DNA from: Acidobacteriota bacterium
Lineage (GTDB): Bacteria; Acidobacteriota; Terriglobia; Bryobacterales; Bryobacteraceae
DNA: 55,458 bases
Reading direction: 5' to 3'
Assembly (NCBI GenBank): GCA_026393985.1
Contig: JAPKZB010000075.1
Span: forward strand, 1-55,458
The position numbers were made by a program, and so were the translations under genes. Shown piece after piece: positions 7,837-17,007 of the stretch. Numbering within the stretch: the first letter of the stretch is position 1; each line of letters starts with the position of its first letter. The notes under the pieces are model-generated. The model was not told the origin of the DNA and did no database searches. It saw only the letters and a program-made list of their open reading frames with translations.

Positions 7837-9516
7837 ATGGAAGAGCAACCGGTAGTTCGGGAGGAGGAGCGGGAGGTTTCGCGGCGGGAGCTGTGGCAGT
7901 TTTCAACGGCCGTGGCGGTGCCGGCGCTGTTGAGCACGGGGCAGGTGGCCGAGGCGAAGGGGCCGCTGCGGCCGGGGCCGGAGATCTATCAGTCGATTGG
8001 GGTGGAGCCGGTGATCAACTGCCGGGGGACGTTCACGATTATCGGGGCGTCGATTGAGCTGCCGGAGGTGCGGGCGGCGATGGACGCGGCGGCGCTGCAT
8101 TACGTGCAGTTGGACGAGCTGGCGGCGGCGGTGGGGCAGCGGCTGGCGGAGTTGACGGGGGCGGAGTGGGGGATGGTATCGGCCGGGTGCGCGGCGGGGT
8201 TGAAGCACGTGACGGCGGCGTGCGTGGCGGGCGGCAACCCGGAGAAGCTGCTGCGGATTCCGGATCTGCGCGGACTGGATAAGACGGAGGTGGTGATTCC
8301 GCGCTCGTCGCGGACGGTGTACGACCACGCGATCCGGAACATTGGCGTGACGGTGGTTACGGTGGAGACGATGGAGGAGTTGGAGCGGGCGCTGAGCGGG
8401 CGGACCGCGATGATCTATCTGACGGCGGGCGGGGCGACCGAGTCCGGGCCGATGTCGCTTGAGAACGTGGCGCGGGTGGCGCGGCCGCTGGGGATTCCGA
8501 TTCTGGTGGACGCGGCGGCGGAGGTGTTGACGATTCCGAACGTGCATCTGCAGCGGGGCGCGACGGTGGTGGCCTACAGCGGGGGGAAGGCGATCTGCGG
8601 GCCGCAGTGCGCCGGTTTGTTGCTGGGGCGGAAGGACCTTCTGCAATCGGCGTGGCAGGCGAGTTCGCCGCACCACGGGCCGGGCCGGGATAACAAAGTG
8701 GGCCGGGAGGAGACGATGGGGATGGTGGCGGCGGTGGAGGCGTGGGTGAAGCGCGATCATAAGGCGGAGTGGGCCAAATGGCTGAGCTATCTGGACACGA
8801 TCGCGCGAAGCGTGACGCGGGTGGCCGGGGTGACGGCCGAGGTGCGGGAGCCGAAGGGGTTGTCGAACCGGAGTCCGGCGCTGCAGATTTCGTGGGATCC
8901 GGCCCAGCTGCATCTGACGGGCGAGGAGTTGGCCGAGACGGTGGCGCGGACCAAGCCGCGGATTGCGCTGGGCGCGGGCGGCCAGGGGATGGGTGGACTG
9001 GACCGGTCGCGGGACGCGGCGGCGCCGGGGGCGGGCGAACGGACATCGATCACCGTGACGGCGTGGATGATGCAGCCGGGGGACGACCGCGTGGTGGCGG
9101 ACCGGTTGTATGCGCTGCTCGTCGAGAAGCGGAGCCCGAAGGGCGCGGCGGCCGCGCCAGCGGCGCAGTTGACCGGGCGGTGGGACGTGACGGTGGAGTT
9201 TTTCAGCAGCCGGAGCGAGCAATCCTGGTGGCTGGAGCAGGAGGGGAACCGGCTGCAGGGTTCGCACAAAGGCGAGTTTTCGGTGCGGGACGCGTTCGGG
9301 ACCATCGAAGGCGCCGAGGTGCGGCTGCAGAGTACGGAGCGGACGCCAGGGGACCAGATTCCGTTCACGTTTGCCGGGAGGGTAAGCGGGGAGACGCTGG
9401 CGGGGACTGTCTACATGGGCGAGTATCTGACGGCGAAGTTCACGGCGCGGCGGCATGGGTATCCGGCGCAACGGCCGTCGATTCAGATTCCCGGGGGGCC
9501 GCCGCTGGCGAACTAG
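7837..9516 (+). CDS. SelA-like PLP-dependent protein with Tat-type leader and extra C-terminal beta domain
   Basis: 559 residues, start supported by GGGAGGA just upstream. Residues 15-45 (SRRELWQF, hydrophobic stretch, then AEAKG) look like a twin-arginine signal. Residues about 48-430 match the selenocysteine synthase/aminotransferase class V fold; the PLP lysine is in YSGGKAICGPQ. Relatives without a role in selenium metabolism include D-glucosaminate-6-phosphate ammonia-lyase. Residues about 440-559 form a separate beta-rich domain (TGRWDVTVEF, then GRVSGETLAGTV) of the kind found in other secreted acidobacterial proteins. No selenocysteine genes are nearby. The reaction is unknown; sugar-acid or amino-sugar lyase is a guess from the ManD neighbour. 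Confidence 0.75.
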   Translation: MEEQPVVREEEREVSRRELWQFSTAVAVPALLSTGQVAEAKGPLRPGPEIYQSIGVEPVINCRGTFTIIGASIELPEVRAAMDAAALHYVQLDELAAAVGQRLAELTGAEWGMVSAGCAAGLKHVTAACVAGGNPEKLLRIPDLRGLDKTEVVIPRSSRTVYDHAIRNIGVTVVTVETMEELERALSGRTAMIYLTAGGATESGPMSLENVARVARPLGIPILVDAAAEVLTIPNVHLQRGATVVAYSGGKAICGPQCAGLLLGRKDLLQSAWQASSPHHGPGRDNKVGREETMGMVAAVEAWVKRDHKAEWAKWLSYLDTIARSVTRVAGVTAEVREPKGLSNRSPALQISWDPAQLHLTGEELAETVARTKPRIALGAGGQGMGGLDRSRDAAAPGAGERTSITVTAWMMQPGDDRVVADRLYALLVEKRSPKGAAAAPAAQLTGRWDVTVEFFSSRSEQSWWLEQEGNRLQGSHKGEFSVRDAFGTIEGAEVRLQSTERTPGDQIPFTFAGRVSGETLAGTVYMGEYLTAKFTARRHGYPAQRPSIQIPGGPPLAN

Positions 9517-9555
9517 CGCTGCTAGGACGCGGGGGACTTGCCGGGGCGAAGGTGG

Positions 9556-10908
9556 TTAGCGGAGGGGGTGGGCTTCGGCGTCGCGCGGGAGGGGTTTGCC
9601 GTAGAGGTTTTGGGTGTCGCCGGTCTGTTTCAGCCAGCCGTCGAGGCGAGCGCGGAGGCGGGCGAGGGTACGGGCGTGACGGGGATTCGCGGCGAGGTTG
9701 ACGAGTTCGTGGGGATCGTTGCGGAGGTCGTAGAGCTCCTCGGCGGGTCGGCGTTTGAAGGCTTCGACGAGGGCGCGGGCCTGGGGGTTGGTTTGGGCCT
9801 CGCGCTCCCAGGACTGCCAGTAGCGGTAGGCGGCTTTGTTGCTGTCGCGGTTGGTGTGGGTGGAGTGCTGGAGTTCGGGGTGGAGGTTGCGGATGTACTT
9901 CCATTCGGGCGTGCGAACGGCGCGGATGGGGAAGACGTTCCAATCGCCATCGCCGCTGTGGGTGGTGAAGATTTCGGAGCGGTGGTGGCGGGCGCGGCCC
10001 CGGAGGACGGGGGCAAACGAGAGGCCGTCGAGGCCCTGGGGAGGCGGGCCACCGGCGAGGTCGATGAGGGTGGGCAGCAGGTCGATCCACTGGACCATGG
10101 CGGCGGTGCGCTGGTGGGGACGGATGACGCCGGGCCAGGAGACGATGAGGGGGGTACGGATGCCGGTGTCGTAGAGATTCCACTTGCCGAAGGGCCACTG
10201 AGCGCCGTGGTCGCTTGTGAGGAGGAAGACCATGTTGTCGCCGAAGCGGGCGCGGGCCGCATCGTAGACCTGGCCGAGTTCGGCGTCCATGTTGGCGACG
10301 GCGGCGAGGTACTGGGCGCGGGCTTCGCGGGTTTCCGGGGTGGGGACGGATTTGGGGGGGAGGGTGAGGTTGGGGTAATCGGGGTGCTGGGTGGGCCAGG
10401 GGACGTGGGGCCAGTTGGAGCCGACGAAGAGGGCGAGGGGTTTGGGGGAGTTGCGTTTGGCGAGGAAGTCGAGGGCGGCGGGGATGGCTTGGGGATCGTG
10501 GATGGTGTCGTGGCCGAAGGTGTCGAAGCCGTAGTCGGCGGTGTAGCGATAGTGGGAGACTTTGCCGAAGGCGGCGGTTTCGTAGCCGAGTTCTTTGAGG
10601 TAGGAGGGGAGTTTGCGGATCTCGGGACGGGGTTTGGTGTGGTTGGCTTCGGCGCCGTTGCGGGCGGGGTAGAGGCCGGTGAGGAGCGCGGCGCGGCTGG
10701 GGGCGCAACTGGGGGAGGCGACGAAGGCGTGGGTGAAGACGATGCCTTGGCGGGCGAGGCGCTGCATGTTGGGGGTGGGAGCGTCCGGGGAGCCGTAGAC
10801 GGAGGAGTCGAGGAGGCCGTGGTCATCGGAGAGGAAGATGACGAGGTTGGGGGGCGGGGATTGGGCGGGGGGAAGGAGTGCGGCGAGGAAGGCGCGGCGG
10901 GAAAGCAT
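9556..10908 (-). CDS. Sulfatase, heparan N-sulfatase (sulfamidase)-like
   Basis: About 450 residues from the ATG at 10908, which begins MLSRRAFLAALLPP, a short Tat-like leader; a longer frame upstream lacks any signal sequence. The fold begins NLVIFLSDDHG (metal-binding Asp pair) and contains SCAPSRAALLTG, the C-x-P-S-R motif whose Cys is converted to formylglycine in type I sulfatases. NWPHVPWP and LTSDHG supply further active-site residues. Likely substrates are sulfated glycans. An anaerobic or FGE-type maturase with intact cysteines was not found in the window. A GAAACT hexamer (10916-10921) ends 7 nt before the ATG. Confidence 0.9.
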   Translation of the reverse strand: MLSRRAFLAALLPPAQSPPPNLVIFLSDDHGLLDSSVYGSPDAPTPNMQRLARQGIVFTHAFVASPSCAPSRAALLTGLYPARNGAEANHTKPRPEIRKLPSYLKELGYETAAFGKVSHYRYTADYGFDTFGHDTIHDPQAIPAALDFLAKRNSPKPLALFVGSNWPHVPWPTQHPDYPNLTLPPKSVPTPETREARAQYLAAVANMDAELGQVYDAARARFGDNMVFLLTSDHGAQWPFGKWNLYDTGIRTPLIVSWPGVIRPHQRTAAMVQWIDLLPTLIDLAGGPPPQGLDGLSFAPVLRGRARHHRSEIFTTHSGDGDWNVFPIRAVRTPEWKYIRNLHPELQHSTHTNRDSNKAAYRYWQSWEREAQTNPQARALVEAFKRRPAEELYDLRNDPHELVNLAANPRHARTLARLRARLDGWLKQTGDTQNLYGKPLPRDAEAHPLR

Positions 10909-11267
10909 GGGAGGTAGTTTCGCATAGCGGGGAGGTGGGTGGCGAGGGTGGGGCGGAGTGCAGCCATGCGATGGGGCGCTCTTTATGCAGCGAGTGGCGA
11001 TCATCGTATCGAGGGCCTTGGGGACAGTTTGCCGATCTCCACGATCCGCAGCGTGGTGGGCAGCCGGGGGGGGGCGGGGCTGAAATCCAGTTTATCTTCC
11101 CAAGTCGCCGCCTCAGGACAATTTGCCGCGAAGTTTGCGGAACTACTTCTGGGTTTTCAGGAACCGCGCCCAACGGACTCGCTTCGGCCTGTGCGCTCTT
11201 GCGAGGCGGGCGGCACCGACGACGACAAAATCAAATGGATCGGACGCAGGAGGCTGGGTGGGGTGGA
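10909..11267. other. 359-nt stretch without a supported gene
   Basis: Several open frames cross this interval on both strands, but none has a start with a ribosome-binding site, a recognisable domain or convincing composition. G/C homopolymer runs (around 11066-11075) and short inverted repeats occur. It must hold the promoter of the sulfatase gene (minus strand) near 10916. It may be a decayed gene, but no family was recognised. Confidence 0.4.
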
Positions 11268-11762
11268 CTAGCGGTTTAGACGCCAGATGGCAAAGTTTAA
11301 CAGAGAGGCGAAGCTGACCCAGCCGAGATAGGGGAGCAGGAGGAGAGCGGCGGGTACGGAGTAAGTCCGAAACGCAGCGATGGTAGCGGCGATGGCCAGC
11401 CAGAGCAGAAGGATTTCGGCGAAGGCGGGGCCAGGGGACTCCCAGGCGAAGAAGAGGAATGACCAGAGGGTGTTGAGCGCTAACTGGAGCCAGAACAGGA
11501 ACAGGGGTGGGCGGAGCGGAGAGGCCACTTTTCGCCAGACGAGCCAGGCGGCGACCGCCATCATAGCGTAGAGCGTGGTCCAGACGGGGCCGAAGAGCCA
11601 GCTGGGCGGGGTCCAGGAGGGTTTTTGGAGGGTGGCGTACCAGGTGGGAATCTGGGAGATGGTGGCGAAGCTGCCGATGCCGCCGGCGGCGAGGCAGACG
11701 GTGAGGAAGGCGAAAAGGGCCAGGGCTTGGCGGGGGGCGGAACGGGATTGCACTGGGGGCAT
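11268..11762 (-). CDS. tspO: TspO/MBR family membrane protein (tryptophan-rich sensory protein)
   Basis: 164 residues from the ATG at 11762. Five transmembrane helices and family signatures are clear: PSWTPPSWLFGPVW, LYAMMAVAAWLVW, QLALNTLWSFLFF and PYLGWVSFASLLNFAIWRLN. TspO proteins bind porphyrins and cholesterol-like ligands and act in tetrapyrrole or stress control. The start is uncertain: a TACAAT hexamer (11761-11766) overlaps the ATG itself and lies 7 nt before an in-frame GTG at 11753, so the true product may be 161 residues and translated from a leaderless mRNA. Confidence 0.92.
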   Translation of the reverse strand: MPPVQSRSAPRQALALFAFLTVCLAAGGIGSFATISQIPTWYATLQKPSWTPPSWLFGPVWTTLYAMMAVAAWLVWRKVASPLRPPLFLFWLQLALNTLWSFLFFAWESPGPAFAEILLLWLAIAATIAAFRTYSVPAALLLLPYLGWVSFASLLNFAIWRLNR

Positions 11763-11799
11763 TGTATCCCGGCGGATGGTGAGCAAGGGGGGAAAGCCG

Positions 11800-11830
11800 A
11801 AGCCTCCCGGCCCGGTAGGGCGGGAGGCTT
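11800..11830. terminator. Hairpin between tspO and the TonB-dependent receptor gene
   Basis: A 10-bp perfect GC-rich stem (11800-11809 with 11821-11830, AAGCCTCCCG type) with an 11-nt loop lies 25 nt past the end of the receptor gene on the minus strand. The following T-run is poor. It probably ends transcription of the receptor gene. Confidence 0.6.
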
Positions 11831-11855
11831 TCGGTGGCAGACGGCGGGAACGGGA

Positions 11856-14800
11856 TTAGAACATCAGCTTCATGCCGAGCTGAATGTTCCGCGGGCCGAT
11901 CTGGGTGGAGTTGATACGACCGAAGGCGGCGTTGGTGAAATCCATGATGGGATTGCCAAAGACGACGCGGTTGAGCGGGTTCTGGATCTCGACGCGGAAT
12001 TGCGTTGAGAAGCGCTCGCCGATGCGGTTCTGCTTCATGAAGGCGAGGCTCTCATCCTGCCGCATCGGGCCGCGGACTTCGAGACCGCGGGCCGCGGTGC
12101 TCAACTGGCCCGCCGCCGGGTTGGCGAAGGCCGAGCGGAGGATGTAGGTGTTGCGGGCCGGATCGTTGGGATCGTACTGCCCCATCGAGACATCGGACCG
12201 CATGTTTGAGTTCACGATGTTGGGACGGAGGCCGAGGTTGAAGTACGGCAGCGGGTTCGAGGTGGTCGGGAACAGACGGCCACCTGAGTTGTAGCTGTTG
12301 ACGGTGGCCAACTGCCAGCCCTTAAGCAGGAAGTTCACGGCTTTGCTCTGGCTGGAGAAGGGAACGTTGTAGACCAGCGAGAAGGTGAACACGTGCGGAT
12401 AGTCGGAGGGGTGATACGACTTTTCGCGCTGCAGGGCATTCTGCTGGGCGGGGTTGTCGTCGAACATGGCCGCATCGGTGAGGAACTTGGACCAGGTGTA
12501 GGCGACGGTGCCGCTCAAACCGCGGGCCATGCGCTTATCCAGCTTGTACTGGAAGCTGTGATAGTTGGAGTTGCCGAAGGTGGAGCCGTAGATGCCCACG
12601 TTGGCATACTGCGGGAAGGGACGGAGCGCCTGGTTGACGCGGGCGAGACCACCCCAGAGCTGGGCGAAGCCGGGGAAGGGTTCGCGGATGCCGGCGGCGC
12701 GGGCGGCATCGGAGTTGATGTTCGCCGTGAGGAGCGAGGCGGGCAGGTTCCAATACTGCTGCGGGAGCTGGTTGAGCTGCTGCGAGTTGTAGAGGTGCCG
12801 GCCAGCGTTTGCCACGTAAGCGAAGCTCATGGAGATATCGTCGGCGAACTGGTGTTCGATGGCGAAGTTCCACTGGAGCTTGTAGGGCAGTTGATAGGAG
12901 GAAGGGATGACTGCGGTGGCAGCCTGGCCATTGGCGGCGGTGGCATCCTTGACGGGAGGCCGGCGGAAGTTCTGCGGGAAGCCGCCGTCCCAGTTGAAGG
13001 CGGCGGAGGTGCCGCCGTCGGCGGAGGCGAACGAAGCCGTGGTGGCGTAGCCGAAGGCGGGGAGGCCGAGGCCCTGGTTGATGTAGTTGGAGTTAAACAC
13101 GCCGGCGCCGCCGCGGATGACGGTGCGGTTGGTGAGGCGATAGGCCACGCCGAGGCGAGGGGCGAAGTTGTTCCAGAGCACGTTGAGATAGCGGTTGCTT
13201 ACGCCATCGGTGTTGCCGAAGCGCATGGCGCCGGGCAGATTGCCGGCCAGAGCGTTCGGGGCGGCGATATCCAGATAGGAGATCCGGCCCGCGGGGTCGC
13301 TATGGGGTACAACCGGCTCCCAACGGAAACCGAGGGTGAGGGTGAGTTTGTTGGTGACCTTCCAGGTGTCGTCGGCGAAGAAGCCGAAGACGGTGTAGCG
13401 GCCGCCGGGTAGGGAGTCGCGGAAGAAGGCGCTGGCGGAGTAGGTTTCGCCGAGCAGGAAGCTGGCGAAGGCGTCGCCGGAGGCCGCGACGCCGGGCAGG
13501 CCGGTGGTTTCGCGGCGATAGCGGAAGGTGCCGCCGCCGTTGCCGAAGTTGCGGTAGTTGTCGCGATGGCGCTGGACTTCGCCGCCGAACTTCAGGGTGT
13601 GGTTGCCGCGGATCATGGTGAGAGTATCGAGCGCGGTGAAGGTGTGGAAGTAGTTGTCGCTGGCGATGTCGTCGCCGAAGCGGGTGTAGCCTTCGGTGTC
13701 GAACAAAACCGTGGGAGAGAGGTCGAACTGGAGGCCGCGGAGCCCGAGTTTACCCCCGTTGGGCTGGGTCCATCCCTGGTTGAAGCCGAGCGAGAAGTTC
13801 GGATTGCGGAACCGGGAGTAGCCGAGGCCGATGTGGTTCAGGGTGGTGGGCGAGAGGTTCTGGTCGATGTTCAAGTGGAGCACGTTGGTGCGCACTTTCT
13901 GGAGGTTGTAGTTGAGAATGAGCGTCGCCGCTTCGCCGCCGACGGGGAGCAGGCGGGAGGGAGCAGGACTCTTGATGGAGGGGCGGAAGGTATCGTTATA
14001 CATGCCGCTGACGCGGTTTTTCGGGCTGAAGGTGTGGTCGATTTTGAAGCCGGCGGTGCGCTCATCGGCGCGCGGGCTGCCAAGGGGGGCGATGGAGTTA
14101 TTGACGAGGCCGGGGAGTTCCGGGGCCGGGATGAAGGGCAGCATCACCGAGGAGACCTTGCTGAGGCGGTTGGACGGGATGCGGTTGCCGGCGAACGGGA
14201 CGCGGCTACCGGCGGCGGCGGAGCTGGCGGGGTCGTAGATGAGACGGCTGCCGAGTTCGGAGAAGTCGCCCTGGGCCATGCGGGAGGTGGGGAGAGTGTT
14301 GAGACCGGCGAGGGCGCCGCCCCGGCGATAGAACTGGTCGAAGGAGAAGAACCAGAACGTCCGGTCTTTGCCGTTGTAGATTTTAGGGATGACGACGGGT
14401 CCGCCGAGGGTGCCGCCCCACTCGTTTTGCTTCGAAGGAGCGCGGGTGGCGGGGAAGAAGCCGCGGGCATCGAGCTTTTCGTTGCGGAGGAACTCGAAGG
14501 CGGTGCCGTGGAACTGGTTGGTGCCGCTCTTCATGGTGAAGCTGGTGACGCCGCCCATGGCGTGGGCGTATTCGGCCGAGTAGTTGTTGGTGATGAGCTT
14601 GAACTCGGCGATGGCGTCGACGGAGGGGTTGACTTCGGCGTCGTTCGACAGGTCGCCGCGGGAGAGGGCGATGCCGTCGTAATAGATTTGATCCTGGAAG
14701 CCGCCGCCGCCGGAGATGGATTTCGTCCAGGTGCCGGTGGGGCTGACGCCGGGGGCGAGCTTGATGAAGTTGGAGGGGTTGCGGATACCGCCGCCGAGGG

Positions 14801-15239
14801 TGAGGGGGAGGTCGAGGAACTGTTTGGACTCGACGACGACGCCGATGTCGGCGGATTCAGTTTGGATGATGGGGACGCCGCCCTGGACGGTGACGCTTTC
14901 GGTGACGGCGCCGACGGTGAGGCCGATGTCGATAGTGGCGGTCTGGTTGGTTTGAATCTGGACGCCGCGTTGGATGGAGGTGTTGAAGCCGGAGGCTTTG
15001 GCCGTGACGTCATAGAACCCGATGGGGAGACCGACGAGGCGGTAGGCTCCGGTGCCGGTAGAGACCGTTTCGAATCGGGTGTTGGTGGCGGTGTTGACCG
15101 CTTCGACGGCCACGTTGGGGACAGCGGCGCCGGATTTATCGGTGATGAGGCCGGTGATGGCGCCGCGGTCGCCTTGGGAGAGGAGCGCGGCGGCGGTAAG
15201 CAGCAGCGAGCAGAGAGAGCGGAACAGAGGGATTCGCAA
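11856..15239 (-). CDS. TonB-dependent receptor, Oar/carboxypeptidase-regulatory-like type
   Basis: 1127 residues. The start is a TTG at 15239 with AGGAAGA 5 nt upstream. Signal peptide 1-21, a carboxypeptidase-regulatory-like (CNA-B type) domain at 22-110 with the GAITGLITDKSGAAVP pattern, a plug domain at about 120-250, then a long outer-membrane barrel ending in an aromatic Phe. This architecture is greatly expanded in Acidobacteriota and is thought to import large oligosaccharide or peptide ligands with TonB-ExbBD energy. No TonB or ExbB gene is present nearby. Downstream hairpin at 11800-11830; upstream region 15240-15339 carries a GC-rich hairpin. Confidence 0.93.
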   Translation of the reverse strand: MRIPLFRSLCSLLLTAAALLSQGDRGAITGLITDKSGAAVPNVAVEAVNTATNTRFETVSTGTGAYRLVGLPIGFYDVTAKASGFNTSIQRGVQIQTNQTATIDIGLTVGAVTESVTVQGGVPIIQTESADIGVVVESKQFLDLPLTLGGGIRNPSNFIKLAPGVSPTGTWTKSISGGGGFQDQIYYDGIALSRGDLSNDAEVNPSVDAIAEFKLITNNYSAEYAHAMGGVTSFTMKSGTNQFHGTAFEFLRNEKLDARGFFPATRAPSKQNEWGGTLGGPVVIPKIYNGKDRTFWFFSFDQFYRRGGALAGLNTLPTSRMAQGDFSELGSRLIYDPASSAAAGSRVPFAGNRIPSNRLSKVSSVMLPFIPAPELPGLVNNSIAPLGSPRADERTAGFKIDHTFSPKNRVSGMYNDTFRPSIKSPAPSRLLPVGGEAATLILNYNLQKVRTNVLHLNIDQNLSPTTLNHIGLGYSRFRNPNFSLGFNQGWTQPNGGKLGLRGLQFDLSPTVLFDTEGYTRFGDDIASDNYFHTFTALDTLTMIRGNHTLKFGGEVQRHRDNYRNFGNGGGTFRYRRETTGLPGVAASGDAFASFLLGETYSASAFFRDSLPGGRYTVFGFFADDTWKVTNKLTLTLGFRWEPVVPHSDPAGRISYLDIAAPNALAGNLPGAMRFGNTDGVSNRYLNVLWNNFAPRLGVAYRLTNRTVIRGGAGVFNSNYINQGLGLPAFGYATTASFASADGGTSAAFNWDGGFPQNFRRPPVKDATAANGQAATAVIPSSYQLPYKLQWNFAIEHQFADDISMSFAYVANAGRHLYNSQQLNQLPQQYWNLPASLLTANINSDAARAAGIREPFPGFAQLWGGLARVNQALRPFPQYANVGIYGSTFGNSNYHSFQYKLDKRMARGLSGTVAYTWSKFLTDAAMFDDNPAQQNALQREKSYHPSDYPHVFTFSLVYNVPFSSQSKAVNFLLKGWQLATVNSYNSGGRLFPTTSNPLPYFNLGLRPNIVNSNMRSDVSMGQYDPNDPARNTYILRSAFANPAAGQLSTAARGLEVRGPMRQDESLAFMKQNRIGERFSTQFRVEIQNPLNRVVFGNPIMDFTNAAFGRINSTQIGPRNIQLGMKLMF

Positions 15240-15268
15240 GGCGTTCTTCCTGAGTGGGTAGATTTAAC

Positions 15269-15291
15269 ACCGGGGGTATATCCCCCTCGGT
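15269..15291. promoter_or_regulatory. GC-rich inverted repeat upstream of the TonB-dependent receptor gene
   Basis: ACCGGGGG and CCCCC(T)CGGT arms flank a TATAT centre, 30-52 nt upstream of the receptor start. It lies between the end of the DUF1080 gene and the receptor gene, both on the minus strand, so it could be the terminator of the former or an operator for the latter. No T-run follows on either strand. Confidence 0.35.
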
Positions 15292-15339
15292 TTGTTCAGG
15301 CTACCACAGACAGGGTAACAACCTCGTGATGGAAAACCC

Positions 15340-15915
15340 CTATTTTTTCGATGGTAACGGCTGAATCCGGAGGTTCCGGAAGGCGATGTTCTGCTGGGGG
15401 TGGCACTGGAGGCCGATGACGCCTGCGGGGTGCTTGGCGTCGTGGGCGTCGAGGACGGTTTGGCCGTTGAGTTTGACGAGAAAGTGATCGCCGCGGACGG
15501 TGATGTCAAAGCGGTTCCAGGCGTCGGCTTTGATTTTGGTGGGTTGTGCTTTGACGCTGCCGACGAGGCTGCCGGTGAGGTAGCCGGCGGGCTGCATGTC
15601 CCAGATCTGGAGTTCGTAGCCGGTGAGGTGGGGTTGGCCGTCTTTTTCGCTTCGGAGGAAGACGCCGCTGTTGACGGTGGCGGCGCCCTTGAACTCGAGT
15701 TGGAGACGGAAGTCGCGGTAGGAGGCGTTGGTGGAGAGCCAGCCGGGTTGGGCGTCGCCGCAGAGGATGGCGCCGTCGGCGACCTTCCAGTCGCCGGTGC
15801 CGGGCGGGGCGAAGGTGGCGCGGGGCTGCCAGCCTTGGAGGGTTTTGCCGTCGAAGAGGGTGGTCCAGGGCTGGGCGGCAGCGAGGGAGACGGTAAAGAG
15901 AGTGAGAGAGAGCAG
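15340..15915 (-). CDS. DUF1080 (3-keto-disaccharide hydrolase-like) protein, start codon unclear
   Basis: The frame reads a signal peptide (LLSLTLFTVSLAAAQ), then PWTTLFDGKTLQGW, FRLQLEFKGAATVNSGVFLR, YELQIWDM and a C-terminal IAFRNLRIQPL: a complete DUF1080 jelly-roll of about 190 residues. Relatives are laminarinase-like lectin folds, some shown to cleave 3-keto-disaccharides made by Gfo/Idh/MocA oxidoreductases, which fits the upstream neighbour. No ATG, GTG or TTG begins the frame. An AGGAG sits 9 nt before a TAG codon (15919-15921) exactly where an ATG would be expected, followed by CGT-CTG. The coordinates assume initiation at the CTG at 15915. It may be a recent start-codon loss or a sequence error. 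Confidence 0.75.
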   Translation of the reverse strand: MLSLTLFTVSLAAAQPWTTLFDGKTLQGWQPRATFAPPGTGDWKVADGAILCGDAQPGWLSTNASYRDFRLQLEFKGAATVNSGVFLRSEKDGQPHLTGYELQIWDMQPAGYLTGSLVGSVKAQPTKIKADAWNRFDITVRGDHFLVKLNGQTVLDAHDAKHPAGVIGLQCHPQQNIAFRNLRIQPLPSKK

Positions 15916-15927
15916 ACGCTAGGTGAG

Positions 15928-16971
15928 TTACTCCTGAGGGAGGTCGACCCAGGCGCCGGAGCGGAGGGAGGCGTAGCCGGCGTCGAGGATACGGTTGACG
16001 AGATAGCCGTCGTGATAGGTTTCGCGAGGGGTGCGACCGTGGCGGACGCACTCGACGAAGTGGCGCATTTCGGCTTGATAGCCGTAGGCGAAGGCCTCTT
16101 CGGGGAGCGGGCGGGTCCAGCCGGAGGCGGTGTCGGCCTTTTCGATGATGTAGCCGGCGTCGCGGGTGGTGAAGGCGGTAAGGGGGGTGCCGCGGGTGAC
16201 GTCGGTGAACAGGGAGCCTTCGGTGCCGTGAATTTCGTTGCGGAGGTCGAGGCCGCCTTTGGTAGTCCAGGAGAGTTCGCAGTGGCCGAGGCCACCGGAG
16301 GCGAATTGCAGAAGGAGCAGGGCGTTGTCTTCGCCGGCGGTCTTGTCGTGATGCACGAGGCGTTTGCCCCAAGCCATGACGCGGACGATGGGATCGCCTT
16401 TGCCGAAAAAGAAACGGGCGGCGGAGATGCAGTGGCAGCCGAGATCGTTCATGGCGCCGCCGCCGGTCTTTTCGACGTCCCAGAAGTGGGGGCTGTGGGG
16501 CCCGGAGTGAGATTCGCGGGAGCGGACCCAGAGGACGCGGCCGAGGCCACCGCTTTCGATCATCTCGCGGGCTTTGACGACGCAGGGGGCGAAGACTTCG
16601 GTTTCGGCGTAGCCGTGGAGCATGCCGGAGGCTTCGGCGGCCTGCCACATCTGGAGGGCTTCGGCGGCGGTGCGGCCGAGGGGTTTTGTGCAGACCTGAT
16701 GGCGACGGGCGGCGGAGAGGGCGAGCGAGACGGGGAGGTGCGCTTCGTTGGGGAGGGCGATGATATAGAGGTCGATGTCGTCGCGACTAATGAGATGGGT
16801 GAGGCTGTCGGTGGCTTCCGGGATCCCCCAGCGGGAGGCAAAGGCTTCGGCCTTGGCGAGGTCGCGGGAGTAGTTGGCGACGACGGTTTGGCCGGCGACG
16901 TTGGCGAGACCCTGGAGGTAGAAGTCGGCTACGAAGCCGGAGCCGAGCATGGCGATTTTGACGGGGGCCAT
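15928..16971 (-). CDS. Gfo/Idh/MocA-family oxidoreductase
   Basis: 347 residues from the ATG at 16971. Rossmann motif LGSGFVADFY at the N-terminus, then the dehydrogenase/isomerase signature with CTKPLGR where most members have EKP; the Lys is kept. C-terminal GFO domain with GGGAMNDLGCHCISAA (metal/substrate-facing His region). The family oxidises sugars or sugar derivatives with NAD(P). Followed 12 nt later by the DUF1080 frame; paired 3-keto-glycoside formation and cleavage is plausible. A TACAGT hexamer (16979-16984) ends 7 nt before the ATG, overlapping an alternative GTG at 16980. Confidence 0.88.
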   Translation of the reverse strand: MAPVKIAMLGSGFVADFYLQGLANVAGQTVVANYSRDLAKAEAFASRWGIPEATDSLTHLISRDDIDLYIIALPNEAHLPVSLALSAARRHQVCTKPLGRTAAEALQMWQAAEASGMLHGYAETEVFAPCVVKAREMIESGGLGRVLWVRSRESHSGPHSPHFWDVEKTGGGAMNDLGCHCISAARFFFGKGDPIVRVMAWGKRLVHHDKTAGEDNALLLLQFASGGLGHCELSWTTKGGLDLRNEIHGTEGSLFTDVTRGTPLTAFTTRDAGYIIEKADTASGWTRPLPEEAFAYGYQAEMRHFVECVRHGRTPRETYHDGYLVNRILDAGYASLRSGAWVDLPQE

Positions 16972-17007
16972 GCTGGGCACTGTATCACTTCGGCGGGGTG
17001 CGGCGGG

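Noticed and set aside
7837-9516. True selenocysteine synthase (SelA)
   Set aside because: There is no selB, selD or tRNA-Sec nearby, no SECIS-like need, and the protein has a leader and an extra domain; only the fold is shared.
10909-11267. Small genes on either strand between the sulfatase and tspO
   Set aside because: No start with a ribosome-binding site, no recognisable family and inconsistent codon use.
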